Source of the DNA: Shouchella hunanensis
GTDB lineage: Bacteria > Bacillota > Bacilli > Bacillales > Bacillaceae_D
DNA: 64,000 nt
NCBI RefSeq assembly: GCF_028735875.1
Contig: NZ_CP117834.1
Span: 1,290,001-1,354,000 of the forward strand
Reading direction: 5' to 3'
The notes beneath the pieces were generated by a model that had not been told where the DNA came from, made no database searches, and worked only from the letters and a program-made list of their open reading frames with translations. Shown one piece after another: positions 27,668-36,710 of this stretch. Each line of letters starts with the position of its first letter. The first letter of the stretch is position 1. The position numbers and the translations under genes were made by a program.

Positions 27668-30517
27668 TTACGCTCGCGGTAAATACGTAAATACCGTTGG
27701 ATCTTCTTGCCCTAACGTCCACATCGCCACACCTTTACACTCCGCCTCTTCGATTAGTTGCAGTGTCGTAATAAACCCTTCAATATCACTATTCCATGCA
27801 AGGGAATAGCCTTCGGCATCGCCAATATAAAAGTTTCTTAGCCAAACACCTGCATCCACCACACGAAGCTGAATCGTCTTAGCGCCTTCCCATGAGTCCA
27901 CAACTGCAACAGTTAAATTCTCGTAGTCATTGCTTATGCCATAAGAAGTACCAGCGTCAGGGTTCAGCCCCGCATACGTCAAATACCCAAACTCATCGTA
28001 CTCATAGGGACGGTCTTCCTCTAATGCAATTGGTTGAGGTTCTCCATCTACAATCGCTTGCACCTTCTCCATAGGTTCATAACGATTAAGCGTTGCAATA
28101 TGAAGACGATGGCACCTCACTCTAGCTCCTTGTGCAAAGACGCCATGTGCGCCTTGCGCTCTGTTTCCTTGTACCCTGTGACTGATCACTTGTGTTGTGC
28201 CATTAAAGCAAAGAATCTGCCCTTCAAAAAAACGTACCCTGAGGGAATACCTTGTACCTAAATAGATAGTAGCTGGAACAGAAGCCAACACTTGTCTTTC
28301 CCCATTTTCCTCTGATAGTAGTAGAAACTGTTGTTGGGTTGCGTCTAGTAAAAACAAGTACCCATCGTTCGTTGATCCTACATTCGATGCCATGAACCGA
28401 ATGCCGGCACTTCCTCGATCCCATATTGAAAGGTCTGCTTCAAGATGAGGGAAGAAGTGTAGCCGCTTATTTAACAGCAATTGATTTTGTCTTCCTCTGG
28501 CGTCTGTTTCGACGAAATTTTCTCGTGACGGTACCCATTCTCCAGAAGAGTAACCGACCGCTCTTCTACTAGATATACATTGCCTATTATCATAGTTTCC
28601 ACCATGCACGACCTGGGTTCCCGCTTGTAAATAATAATTCGTTTCTGCTAGATTCACTCTCTCTTGATTTCCGCTTTCATCGTACACAACATGAGAGCCA
28701 AATAGGTCTTCCCAAAAAATCGCAGGACGAGGGGGTCTACGCAGCAATTCAGCTGTTAAGGCCATTTTCTTAGGCATTTTAGCATCCACTTGATTGACAA
28801 TACCCTCTGTTACTGTTCCTCTTTTTTTAGGTGGCTGTAAATTCACATTGTACTCCACCATCCCACCGCTCATATTGTGAGAAAAGCCCGTACCTACAAC
28901 CAAACCTAGTAGTTGTGCAGAATCTTCTGTTCCTGTAACAACGATTTCATTCTCCCCTTCTTTAAACGAGAATGTCCCACAATGGTAAAAATGTCGATCT
29001 GGGTTTACTAAGAACGGGTACCAACTTGGGATCCCTTCTCCTATCACATAAGGTGTACCGTTAACGAGCAAATGAATTTTCGGATTCAAATAAGGGAAAT
29101 AAACAGGTGCAATTAATTCATAGGTTCCTGCTGCTGGCAGTGAAAAACGATAAACCGCTCTTCCAGCGTCAACATCTTTTACACAACGCTCCAAATCATG
29201 GTCTGCCAGATATTGAGCGCCTCCAACCGCCACTCCTTGAAACGTTTGTGGAAATTGTTCCGCACGCCAGGTCGTATTGGTTCTCGTTGCATTTCCTGTT
29301 AACTGGGTAGGTTGATGTAGAACGGCGTGTACGTGTTCAAAGGTTGCTCGCTGATGCTTACTATAGCTTGTAATATACTCTGTCCCTTGGTAGGTTGAAC
29401 GATAAATAACAGGACGATTATTGTACGGTAGCAAGTGGGCATACGCCACGCGAAAGCGATCATAACAATGGGAGAATGTTTGCTGGTAGCCGGACTCTTC
29501 ATCATGTAAACCTGTGTAGGGAACGTAAGATTGATCGACCCATGTAAATGCATCCGTCTCTGGATCTCGCCCAATATGGTGTTTAAAAATGCCGTTTTGC
29601 CACATAAGCATTTGCCAGTATCGAACCGCAGTACCAGATCGTTTGCTTTCAAGTGGCCAACGTCGTCCATAAGCCGCATTCCCTATCCAAACCGATTCGG
29701 ACGGAAACACATCTTGAACGTGGGCTAAGACTTGTTTTAGCCACCAAACAGGTGTGGATGGACCTGGAGCAGAATTGTTATGTGCGAAATCATAGGACAT
29801 AATTTGCCATTCATCACAGATCATTTGCCCTCTTTCGTCTCTTCCTTGAGCAAGCGTACGGTAATCAGTCCATTGATACCAATATGGCGCAAAATCACCG
29901 GTCATAGCATGCAAATTAACACGCACTTTTAATTGGAGAGGGATCGCAATTTCATTTTTCACTCGCGTTAAAAAATCTCGGTATTTCTCAGCTTCCCTAG
30001 CCTCTCTTGGCCGAGAACTCGATTTCTCAAAATCAATTTCAATTCCTTTTATCCTCCCGGGAAAACGCGTCATGTATTGAGAGACAATCGATCGGAATTG
30101 CCGAATAAAAGTCGATTGATTTTCCTCTTGATCGAGCATGGTTTCAACAGGACTTCCAAAACAGATAGCTTGTAAAAACCATTCCACGTTTGGATAGTGG
30201 TCCATTAAATAGAGAAGACTATTCCGTGCCCAATACTGAATGGCGCCATCTTGATTCAAAACAGGATATGATGTTCCTGCTTTATAGTGATAAACCGTAC
30301 CATTTTCGCGCACACCAAAATCATGTAGACCAAATGAAGCGATTTTTTCATTGTGTTGCTGAAACGCCGTCCAAAAGTTCCGCTGATCACCTGGCCAATC
30401 TAAGTATGCATCGCGATTGATGATCGTCCATTCACCAGGCGCATCTTCTTTTGCAAACTCAAGAAATTGTGCGTTCGAGGGCTCGTTTAAACTCCACGAC
30501 ATAAACTGCATGCTCAC
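27668..30517 (-). CDS. Tail-associated GH18-like glycosidase with large insertion
   Basis: The 949-residue protein starts with a GH18-like TIM barrel: FLQAICFG, then KGIEIDFE (residues 157-164, a variant of DxxDxDxE that keeps D162 and the catalytic E164), the MSYDF strand (240-244) and YGRRW (283-287). The barrel seems to be completed only at the very C-terminus by GVAMWTLGQEDP (about 929-940). Between lie a carbohydrate-binding-like beta domain (about 440-550) and a LamG-like beta sandwich (about 610-800). GH18 enzymes cleave chitin or N-acetylglucosamine-containing wall polymers, so it may help the tail penetrate the cell wall. It starts with GTG overlapping the preceding stop (GTGA), with GGGAGG eight bases upstream. 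Confidence 0.75.
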   Translation of the reverse strand: MSMQFMSWSLNEPSNAQFLEFAKEDAPGEWTIINRDAYLDWPGDQRNFWTAFQQHNEKIASFGLHDFGVRENGTVYHYKAGTSYPVLNQDGAIQYWARNSLLYLMDHYPNVEWFLQAICFGSPVETMLDQEENQSTFIRQFRSIVSQYMTRFPGRIKGIEIDFEKSSSRPREAREAEKYRDFLTRVKNEIAIPLQLKVRVNLHAMTGDFAPYWYQWTDYRTLAQGRDERGQMICDEWQIMSYDFAHNNSAPGPSTPVWWLKQVLAHVQDVFPSESVWIGNAAYGRRWPLESKRSGTAVRYWQMLMWQNGIFKHHIGRDPETDAFTWVDQSYVPYTGLHDEESGYQQTFSHCYDRFRVAYAHLLPYNNRPVIYRSTYQGTEYITSYSKHQRATFEHVHAVLHQPTQLTGNATRTNTTWRAEQFPQTFQGVAVGGAQYLADHDLERCVKDVDAGRAVYRFSLPAAGTYELIAPVYFPYLNPKIHLLVNGTPYVIGEGIPSWYPFLVNPDRHFYHCGTFSFKEGENEIVVTGTEDSAQLLGLVVGTGFSHNMSGGMVEYNVNLQPPKKRGTVTEGIVNQVDAKMPKKMALTAELLRRPPRPAIFWEDLFGSHVVYDESGNQERVNLAETNYYLQAGTQVVHGGNYDNRQCISSRRAVGYSSGEWVPSRENFVETDARGRQNQLLLNKRLHFFPHLEADLSIWDRGSAGIRFMASNVGSTNDGYLFLLDATQQQFLLLSEENGERQVLASVPATIYLGTRYSLRVRFFEGQILCFNGTTQVISHRVQGNRAQGAHGVFAQGARVRCHRLHIATLNRYEPMEKVQAIVDGEPQPIALEEDRPYEYDEFGYLTYAGLNPDAGTSYGISNDYENLTVAVVDSWEGAKTIQLRVVDAGVWLRNFYIGDAEGYSLAWNSDIEGFITTLQLIEEAECKGVAMWTLGQEDPTVFTYLPRA

Positions 30518-31359
30518 AACAACGACCTCCCTTCTTTCCAGCGTATAAGCTCAGCTATGCCATAATAGCCAATACCGACATCTTGAAGTGTGTCGATTAC
30601 TTCTATTTCACCGAATTCATTCTGTTGCCGCATTTGTACAAATTTATACCATTCCAATCGAATCCTTCCTGAACCCATTGGAATACCGAATAGTCGCTGT
30701 TTTCCTGTTTGAATGTGAATTGAACCAATTGTTAATGTCCGCGCTTTTCGGTCTAACGGAATTTCGTTTTTTGTTGCTTTATTTAGCGAGGCATGAAGAT
30801 GAATGTTGTCACCCGCTCTACCACCCTGAATATAAAATTCTCTCGTATATGTTTTGTTTAATGGATGCTCTTCTTCATTCGGAAATGGCATTGTGAAAGT
30901 GTCTCTTTTTTCTCCTATATTTGTTGATACACGCAATAAATCAAAATCATCTTTTGGGATCAGTGTTAAATCAACAGGAGTTACAAACGTTTGTCGATCA
31001 AATCGTTTTTCGTCAAGATTAGGAATCGTGATAATCTCGTTTCCACGACCTACTAGATTGTAAAAGCGATTTTTTAACTCAGGGAACCTTCTTGGTTGAT
31101 CACCTTTTACAAGCAAAGGTTCAGCAACGCCTTCAGTTGAATCTCGTTCATCCAACTCTCTTAACACCGGAGACAGCCACTCACTCGTGTGAGCCACTGT
31201 CCCTGTCACCTGTTCACCGCCCTGAAGCTGTAGATCAGTTATATTTAATTGCCCGCTGATCTTTTCAGCGATTACATGAAGATCCACTTGTTTCACTTTT
31301 TTCGTTTGATCTTTCTGTATTGGTTGTGCAACGAAGCGAGACCAGTCTAACTTACTCAT
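30514..31359 (-). CDS. Baseplate-like tail protein (281 aa)
   Basis: Starting at ATG 31359 (MSKLDWSRFV) the gene encodes about 281 residues. Near the N-terminus is the motif SGQLNITDLQLQGG, followed by SEWLSPVLRELDE. The rest is beta-rich (FYIQGGRAGDNIHLHASLN) and resembles a structural tail component, without a family I can name. The ATG overlaps the stop of the preceding small gene by 8 bases and lacks a clear ribosome site, which suggests translational coupling. An alternative in-frame start at 31428 would lie wholly inside the preceding gene. It overlaps the GH18-like gene by 4 bases. Confidence 0.7.
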   Translation of the reverse strand: MSKLDWSRFVAQPIQKDQTKKVKQVDLHVIAEKISGQLNITDLQLQGGEQVTGTVAHTSEWLSPVLRELDERDSTEGVAEPLLVKGDQPRRFPELKNRFYNLVGRGNEIITIPNLDEKRFDRQTFVTPVDLTLIPKDDFDLLRVSTNIGEKRDTFTMPFPNEEEHPLNKTYTREFYIQGGRAGDNIHLHASLNKATKNEIPLDRKARTLTIGSIHIQTGKQRLFGIPMGSGRIRLEWYKFVQMRQQNEFGEIEVIDTLQDVGIGYYGIAELIRWKEGRSLL

Positions 31360-31537
31360 TAGACCAGCGATGCTCACTTGGATGGCCTGTCCAGTTGGTA
31401 CTTGTCGTGCCACCTTGCAACATGGCATCCGTTATTGAAGCTTGCCCTGAAAAGTTGGACGCTACAAACCGTACCTCTACCTCAGAAACCGACTTTGACG
31501 AGTCGGTTTCAACCAAAACTGACTTTGCAGAAAACAT
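31352..31537 (-). CDS. Small baseplate-like protein (61 aa)
   Basis: This gene encodes 61 residues from ATG 31537, with GGGAGGGG upstream. It contains GQASITDAMLQGG, clearly related to GQLNITDLQLQGG of the next gene, followed in both by a Thr/Gly-rich stretch and a Pro/Thr-Ser-Glu. It is therefore either a short duplicated copy of that domain or the front half of a protein joined to the next gene by frameshifting. It lies between Tal and the next baseplate gene, in the same direction with tight spacing. Confidence 0.65.
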   Translation of the reverse strand: MFSAKSVLVETDSSKSVSEVEVRFVASNFSGQASITDAMLQGGTTSTNWTGHPSEHRWSNE

Positions 31538-31568
31538 ACGCACCCCTCCCTTCGTCTTGAATAAAACA

Positions 31569-33062
31569 TTAGGTTAACGATATAAAGGTCGGTTCTTCTT
31601 CTGTACCATCTTCATAACGAACGATCACTTCCACACCGACCCTACCGTCTTCATTCACAGCAAAATTTTGGACTGCACTACGAAAAGAGAGAACATAATG
31701 GTCACGATTTCCCGGATAGACGGTTTGACTTAAACGTTTTACACCTGAAGTCGTTTCTGCTTTAAACGATGCGCTACCGCTAAAACCATTAACTGGATCC
31801 ACTTCCCATCCACTATTCGACCAATAGCGAAAACCGTCATCTGCTCTGCTGTTGAGCAATAAGTTAAATACAGAAAGCTCTAGCATATCGCTTGAATCAA
31901 TGGTATCTTCTGATCGCAAGAAACTTGTCCCATCTTGTACGCCTGTAAGCAGGTCAGAAAGTGTAGGTGCCTTAGACTCTAGTACGATCTCTGTCTCCCA
32001 AGGTTCAACTAGGTTATAGCGCCAAGCGAGAATGCGCGTTTGCCGATCAATACCAAGCTCTTTATCGTACACTCTGACAAGATCGCCAAGTTTAAATTGT
32101 TCATGTTCCATTCCGGATAAAATGGATAAATCAGATGCTTTAATTTGATAGGATGTACGCGGTAAACTAAGGCTTTCCAATGCAGCTTGCGCTTGCTCTT
32201 TTAAATGAAATGGATTTGTAAACCGATCATCCTTTAGCACCTTTGCTCGCAGTTTTGTCGTGAATGTGTAGTTGGGATCGTCTCGAATATCTAAATAGGG
32301 AACTTGGTCATTCACTGAATCAATGGAAAGATTCTCTCTCCCATAAGGATACAGTCGTGTAATGAGTTCATCTGTATCATACGTAGCTTCAATCGATTGG
32401 ATGTTCTTCTCATAGACAATAGCTGCTCCAGATATTCGACCAATCGGTTCAATGAAATCAATGGTCATCGTATCGGAGTGGTAGACTAATTCGCCCCCAT
32501 ACACATCTGGTAATTGTGTTAACGCCTGCAGCCTGTTCGTTAGTCCAGATTCAACACTAACGTTACGTGTAGGAAAATTTGAAACGACCCCTAGCCGCCA
32601 ATCTGTTCCTTGCAAGATATCCGACAAAACCACAACAACACTCTTGTCTTCCCATTCTGAAACAGATAAAGGGTCGGAAAATTGCAAATCATACCAAAGT
32701 GCTTCAGCAAACACTTCTGTTTCAGGAACACCACTTCCTCCGCGACTATACGTAATGCGTCGAATGATATAAAGCTCATCAACAATTTGAATTAAATGTT
32801 CATTTTGCAAGTGCTCGTTTTTTTGGTCAGAGAAAGGCAAGACAAACGAAAGTGTATCGATACCGTTAACTTCCTGTTCAAGCAAAATATCATAGGCATT
32901 ATCTAACACAGCTAGCTGCTCTCTTTCAGGTGAAAGAACGACTGGCCGAGCCCCTGGTAAACGGGAGAAAATGGCTCTCTGCATTCGACTGTAAGAATGG
33001 TTATAAAAAACCGTATGCAACTGGTTATACTGGGATTCATTCACATTATTATATTGAATCAT
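31569..33062 (-). CDS. Tail-associated protein Tal (prophage endopeptidase-tail type)
   Basis: The 497-residue protein is a siphophage Tal/gp21-type baseplate hub. After about 45 N-terminal residues a hub domain begins (LAVLDNAYDILLEQEVNGIDTLSFVLPF), with IVDELYIIRRITYSR and later VRVYDKELGIDRQTRILAW. From about residue 385 a beta-rich module (FNLLLNSRADDGFRYWSNSGW) looks like a carbohydrate-binding domain. Tal trimers close the tail tube and contact the host wall. It follows Dit by nine bases, the standard siphophage order tape measure-Dit-Tal. The start has AGGGTGG five bases upstream. Confidence 0.85.
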   Translation of the reverse strand: MIQYNNVNESQYNQLHTVFYNHSYSRMQRAIFSRLPGARPVVLSPEREQLAVLDNAYDILLEQEVNGIDTLSFVLPFSDQKNEHLQNEHLIQIVDELYIIRRITYSRGGSGVPETEVFAEALWYDLQFSDPLSVSEWEDKSVVVVLSDILQGTDWRLGVVSNFPTRNVSVESGLTNRLQALTQLPDVYGGELVYHSDTMTIDFIEPIGRISGAAIVYEKNIQSIEATYDTDELITRLYPYGRENLSIDSVNDQVPYLDIRDDPNYTFTTKLRAKVLKDDRFTNPFHLKEQAQAALESLSLPRTSYQIKASDLSILSGMEHEQFKLGDLVRVYDKELGIDRQTRILAWRYNLVEPWETEIVLESKAPTLSDLLTGVQDGTSFLRSEDTIDSSDMLELSVFNLLLNSRADDGFRYWSNSGWEVDPVNGFSGSASFKAETTSGVKRLSQTVYPGNRDHYVLSFRSAVQNFAVNEDGRVGVEVIVRYEDGTEEEPTFISLT

Positions 33063-33071
33063 ACAACCACC

Positions 33072-33821
33072 CTATACCCAGCGACTTCTTGCTTGTATTG
33101 TTAGTTCTTCCACTTCACCAGTTCCTTCAAATGCAAGAGATAATTGATTCGCACCAGGTTGTAAAACAGGAAATTCAATACTATTTAAATGGTTCAGTGC
33201 TGATACTCGTTCACCATTCGGCTTTACTGTATACGCCGTCACATATTGGCTATCCAAACGTAACTGCTCCCCTGATTCAAGTGTTCCATCGTAGACCATT
33301 TCCGTGTCGTTAAGAGTTAGTCGAATGAAACCGTTTTGTAACTGCCCTTTTACTTGTATTAAAGGAAATGAATGAATACTGCCTTTTTCTCTTGTGAAAT
33401 GATGGGTTCCTTCTGAATGGTAGATAAAAAATTCATCTTCAATCGCATAATAATAAGGATCTGGACAATAGAAGATTAAATCGCCTCTACCCGAAGCTGC
33501 TAATTCGTCTAACTCTGATTCTTCTGCCAAAAGCCCGTATATCACCTTGTCTCGTTCATCATGAAAAATAAGAGGCTTAGGCTCAGCACGATTGAGTAAA
33601 CGCGCAATCTCCCTTACCTTTTCACGAAAATCCGAACGATTTGCACCAGCAATTGTAACCGAAATGGTAATCATCAACGCTGCATCTTGTTTCCCGAAAA
33701 AAAAGGAGCCATTTCTTCCGAATATAGACATGGAACGAATTTCGCGAGCTGGCAAAATAGGCCTTTGAATGTGATGAACGATTAAAGATTGACTAAAATC
33801 AAATCCGTCATACGTGAACAT
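33072..33821 (-). CDS. Distal tail protein (Dit family)
   Basis: The 249-residue protein resembles SPP1 gp19.1/Dit: an N-terminal belt domain (MFTYDGFDFSQSLIV... with REIRSMSIFGRNGSFFFG), the PLIFHDERDKVIYGLL motif and the DLIFYCPDPYYYAIED strand pair, then a C-terminal galectin-like beta domain from about residue 130. Dit forms a hexameric ring that connects the tail tube to Tal and the adsorption apparatus. It sits between the tape-measure and Tal genes as expected. Confidence 0.88.
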   Translation of the reverse strand: MFTYDGFDFSQSLIVHHIQRPILPAREIRSMSIFGRNGSFFFGKQDAALMITISVTIAGANRSDFREKVREIARLLNRAEPKPLIFHDERDKVIYGLLAEESELDELAASGRGDLIFYCPDPYYYAIEDEFFIYHSEGTHHFTREKGSIHSFPLIQVKGQLQNGFIRLTLNDTEMVYDGTLESGEQLRLDSQYVTAYTVKPNGERVSALNHLNSIEFPVLQPGANQLSLAFEGTGEVEELTIQARSRWV

Positions 33822-33822
33822 A

Positions 33823-35607
33823 TTATCGGCCTCCTTTTGCTCTCATCGTAGACACATGTCTCCGACCAAGTTCTGTGTCCATAAATGGAGCTGTAATTCT
33901 TGCAATTTGTTTTCCTTCTAGGTGTACCGGAACCTCGACAGTTAACCGATCTTGTAAAGAGGATCGACTCAGAAAATCTGGCTGTTGACGGGCCATTAAA
34001 TGTTGTTCTAACCGGTCAACTCCACGACCTAAGAAATTCCCCCCTTGAATCGTAGGCAACGACAACGCATTCGTTAACGCCCGCTCAATAACAGGTAAGT
34101 CCCCTTCTACAGAGTCTTTAATTGGCCCTCCAAAATTTAAGCGGTGAATGTCTTGCAGAGGCCCTTCCTTTGCAGGAGAAAACGGGAGAAAATCACGAAT
34201 CTTTCCTGCTACATTTGAAATGGCACTCGTAACCGACCCAATGGCACTAGTAATCCCTTGGGCAATACTTGTGACAATGTTACGGCCTGCATCCCGGAAC
34301 CGACCGATAAAGCCCATGACCGTTTGAAATGCACGTTGAATGCCATTTGAGATCGCACTTCGTATCGCTGTCATGGCCGCCGTTACACTCGTACGAACCG
34401 CATTAAATATGGACAGAAAGGTCGTTCTGATTGCATTAAGACCCGCTGACACTGCAGAGCTTGCAGCAGAAATACCTGTCGTAATAAAGTTTCGAATAAA
34501 CGAAATAACTGACGTCACGACTGAGCGAACTGCATTGAATACCGTCATGAAGATCGTTCGAATCGTGGTTAAGATCGTCATGACAACCGTTTGTACAGCT
34601 GTCATCCCAGTCGATATAAGATTCCGTATAAATGTCATCACGGTCGTAACAACTAGTTGCACAGCTTCAAAGCCCCTCTGGAAAAAAGCTTGAATGTTCC
34701 TTAAAGCTGTGGAAAAGAGAGTTGAAATGGAACTCCACATATTCGTAAATATCGTACGTAAACCTGTAAACAAGGAGCCTGCAATTTTAATAATTTTGCC
34801 GAACAATAGGAGCTGTACTAAATTCCAAATCGCTTCTAACGCACCGAAGAATAATTGTTTGATCCCTTCCCACATTAAGGAGAAATCCCCCGTAAATAAG
34901 CCAGCAAAAGTTTTAATTAATCCCATAATGATATCGAGTGCACCAGAGATAACACCTTTAATATTTCCCCACACTTGTTGAATCAACGCGGCCACAAACG
35001 GCCACACAAACTTCATTAAGGCTAATATTCCGTTCATGATAGGTTCAATAATACTGAGTATAAAGTTAAATACATTTGAAACAGCTTCCATGACTTGTGC
35101 GCCATGCTCATCCCAAAACTGCTTAATTTTCGCCAGTTTTTCGGCTACAAACGAAGCAATCACGCTAACGACCGTTTGAATAACAGACTGAATCGTCTGC
35201 CACACTTGAATGACGCCGTTTTTAAATGTTTCATTCGTATTCCATAAATACATGAAGCCTGCGGCAAGAGCGGCAATGGCGGCGGTGACTGCAAGGACTG
35301 GCCCTATAAAAGAGGCTACAGATGTTCCTAAAGTTATAAAGGCAACCTTTATAAAGTCAATGACTGCTTTAAAACTTGTGAAAGCTTCCTTTACTGCCAC
35401 AATACTTAATAATAATCCACCAAAACCTGTCAAAAGACTAGCCAAGAATCCTCCCCAATCAGCCTCTCCTATTTTTTGAGTAATTGTTCCAAAGGACTCT
35501 GCAATTTTAGTTAAATTCTTTTGTAAATCTTCTAAAGCCTTACCATGTTTTTTAACGTCATCAAAGTCTAGTGTTAAGCCTGCAGATTGTCCAATTTGAA
35601 CTGCCAT
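33823..35607 (-). CDS. Tail tape-measure protein
   Basis: The 594-residue product (ATG 35607, AAAGGAGG upstream) has N-terminal helices, two long hydrophobic regions (about 55-120 and 130-290) and then a series of degenerate helical repeats rich in Ile, Thr, Val and Phe such as VMTFIRNLISTGMTAVQ and VISFIRNFITTGISAA. Its C-terminus has the common DFLPFSPAKEGPL motif of Gram-positive phage tape measures. Such proteins fix tail length at roughly 0.15 nm per residue, which would give about 90 nm here if unprocessed. The start codon overlaps the stop of the frameshifted chaperone by one base (TAATG). Confidence 0.92.
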   Translation of the reverse strand: MAVQIGQSAGLTLDFDDVKKHGKALEDLQKNLTKIAESFGTITQKIGEADWGGFLASLLTGFGGLLLSIVAVKEAFTSFKAVIDFIKVAFITLGTSVASFIGPVLAVTAAIAALAAGFMYLWNTNETFKNGVIQVWQTIQSVIQTVVSVIASFVAEKLAKIKQFWDEHGAQVMEAVSNVFNFILSIIEPIMNGILALMKFVWPFVAALIQQVWGNIKGVISGALDIIMGLIKTFAGLFTGDFSLMWEGIKQLFFGALEAIWNLVQLLLFGKIIKIAGSLFTGLRTIFTNMWSSISTLFSTALRNIQAFFQRGFEAVQLVVTTVMTFIRNLISTGMTAVQTVVMTILTTIRTIFMTVFNAVRSVVTSVISFIRNFITTGISAASSAVSAGLNAIRTTFLSIFNAVRTSVTAAMTAIRSAISNGIQRAFQTVMGFIGRFRDAGRNIVTSIAQGITSAIGSVTSAISNVAGKIRDFLPFSPAKEGPLQDIHRLNFGGPIKDSVEGDLPVIERALTNALSLPTIQGGNFLGRGVDRLEQHLMARQQPDFLSRSSLQDRLTVEVPVHLEGKQIARITAPFMDTELGRRHVSTMRAKGGR

Positions 35608-36301
35608 TATATTCCTCCTTTCCATTTTTTCGATTCTTCATTCATTTTGTCTTGATCCCATTCAGCCATGCTTCGATTTTTTTTATCTTGTAAAAATCGT
35701 TGAAATGCACTATCTTCAGGTAATCCTCTAACAAACACTAAGAACCGTCTCCATGAGAGACGGTTCTCAAATCCCTCTTGAGTTAAATGAATGCGATAAA
35801 ACCTGTAAAAGTCAGCCTCTAATGCGGCCCACCCCCAAATAATTATCCGTGAATCTTGGTTTTTTTTTGTGTTTTTGTTGACTGAGCACTTGTACCTTTA
35901 ACGTCATAGCCCCATAGTTTCATAATGTCTGGAACGATATGTTGAAACACAAAATTCACTCCAGCTTTTGATTGTTCTAAGTGGCTGAGAAAAGCTTTTC
36001 CTAGCATCAGTTCAATAAACTCATACATCTTTTCTTCTGGTACCGACATTTGTGTTTTTCCTTTTACCTTCTGCACACAATAACGGAAATAGAAGGTAGC
36101 AAATTGGAAAGGCATTTCTGTAGGGATCTCAAAATACTCACCAGCAAATTTTACGTATTGATGCTTTTGCTCGTTTAACTGTTCAGCAAGTGCATCATCA
36201 TAGTCAGCTACTAATTGCTCTTGTTGGATTTCCGCTAGCTCTTCCACCTTTTGATCTAGAAGTTCTAAACGTTCTTCTCGATTATTCGCCACCAGGAGCA
36301 C
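35607..36301 (-). CDS. Tail assembly chaperone GT, made by -1 frameshift
   Basis: The G chaperone frame ends at 35843. An A-run at 35869-35861 (zero-frame codons CAA AAA AAA ACC) permits a -1 slip, after which an open frame continues through NQDSRIIIWGWAALEADFYR and LSWRRFLVFVRGLPEDSAF to TAA at 35609-35607. That second frame has no start of its own and carries a pattern (DFYR, SWRRFLV..RGLP) typical of the T part of siphophage tail chaperones. The full fusion would be about 231 residues. G and GT proteins bind the tape measure and recruit tail tube subunits, and slippage at this spot is a hallmark of phage tails (lambda G/GT, SPP1 gp17.5/gp17.5*). Confidence 0.85.
35843..36301 (-). CDS. Tail assembly chaperone G
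   Basis: The zero-frame product has about 152 residues. It has an N-terminal coiled region (REERLELLDQKVEELAEIQQEQ) and the segment EIPTEMPFQFATFYFRYCV then KTQMSVPEEKMYEFIELMLGK seen in Gram-positive tail chaperones, and ends with a Thr/Lys/Gln-rich tail where frameshifting occurs. It overlaps the major tail gene by 20 bases. The GTG start at 36301 is only one base after GGAGGAG; the GTG at 36292 (ten bases away) is equally possible. Confidence 0.8.
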   Translation of the reverse strand: MLLVANNREERLELLDQKVEELAEIQQEQLVADYDDALAEQLNEQKHQYVKFAGEYFEIPTEMPFQFATFYFRYCVQKVKGKTQMSVPEEKMYEFIELMLGKAFLSHLEQSKAGVNFVFQHIVPDIMKLWGYDVKGTSAQSTKTQKKTKIHG

Positions 36302-36710
36302 TCTCCTCCGTAATCGCTTCTTTTGTATTTACACGGAATTCGCCTGAAAAAGTATATACCCCCTCAGACACTGAACCCTCTTCTTCATAGGTAGTAAAAA
36401 ATCCAGTAAGGGCATAGCCTGAACCAGTAGAGTCAGTGTGCTTAATAACCGCTTCTTGACCTAGTTCCGAGACGCGTTTTAATTCCGATTGTCCATCATC
36501 ATCTAGAAGCGCAATCCCTTCCATTGATACGGTTTCACCTACAGACGCGGCAATAAATTTTTGACGAAAAACGCCCCCACCATCAACCGTGTCACCTAAA
36601 CCGGTCACATCCGCTTCTTCAACTTCTAGTGAATGTGTAAAGGACGTTAGCTTTGCCACCACTTGTTCATTTACTTCTACTCGTGTTCCTGCAAACTTCT
36701 TTTCAGCCAT
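36282..36710 (-). CDS. Major tail tube protein
   Basis: The 142-residue protein (MAEKKFAGTRVEVNEQ...) is beta-rich with the TDSTGSGYALTGFFTTYEEEG segment and is the first gene of the tail operon. The tube-forming fold of siphophage major tail proteins (SPP1 gp17.1, lambda gpV) is the best fit by position, size and composition. It is somewhat shorter than most. A GGAGGAG site precedes the ATG. A LexA-type box about 120 bases upstream points to DNA-damage control of the whole operon. Confidence 0.8.
   Translation of the reverse strand: MAEKKFAGTRVEVNEQVVAKLTSFTHSLEVEEADVTGLGDTVDGGGVFRQKFIAASVGETVSMEGIALLDDDGQSELKRVSELGQEAVIKHTDSTGSGYALTGFFTTYEEEGSVSEGVYTFSGEFRVNTKEAITEESAPGGE

Noticed and set aside
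34340-34981. Long open frames antisense to the tape-measure gene
   Set aside because: They reflect the low-complexity repeats of the tape measure on the other strand and lack ribosome sites.
26591-36710. Contractile-tail (PBSX/R-type) particle
   Set aside because: No tail sheath, gpJ/gpW-like wedge or spike genes are seen; Dit and Tal mark a non-contractile siphovirus tail.
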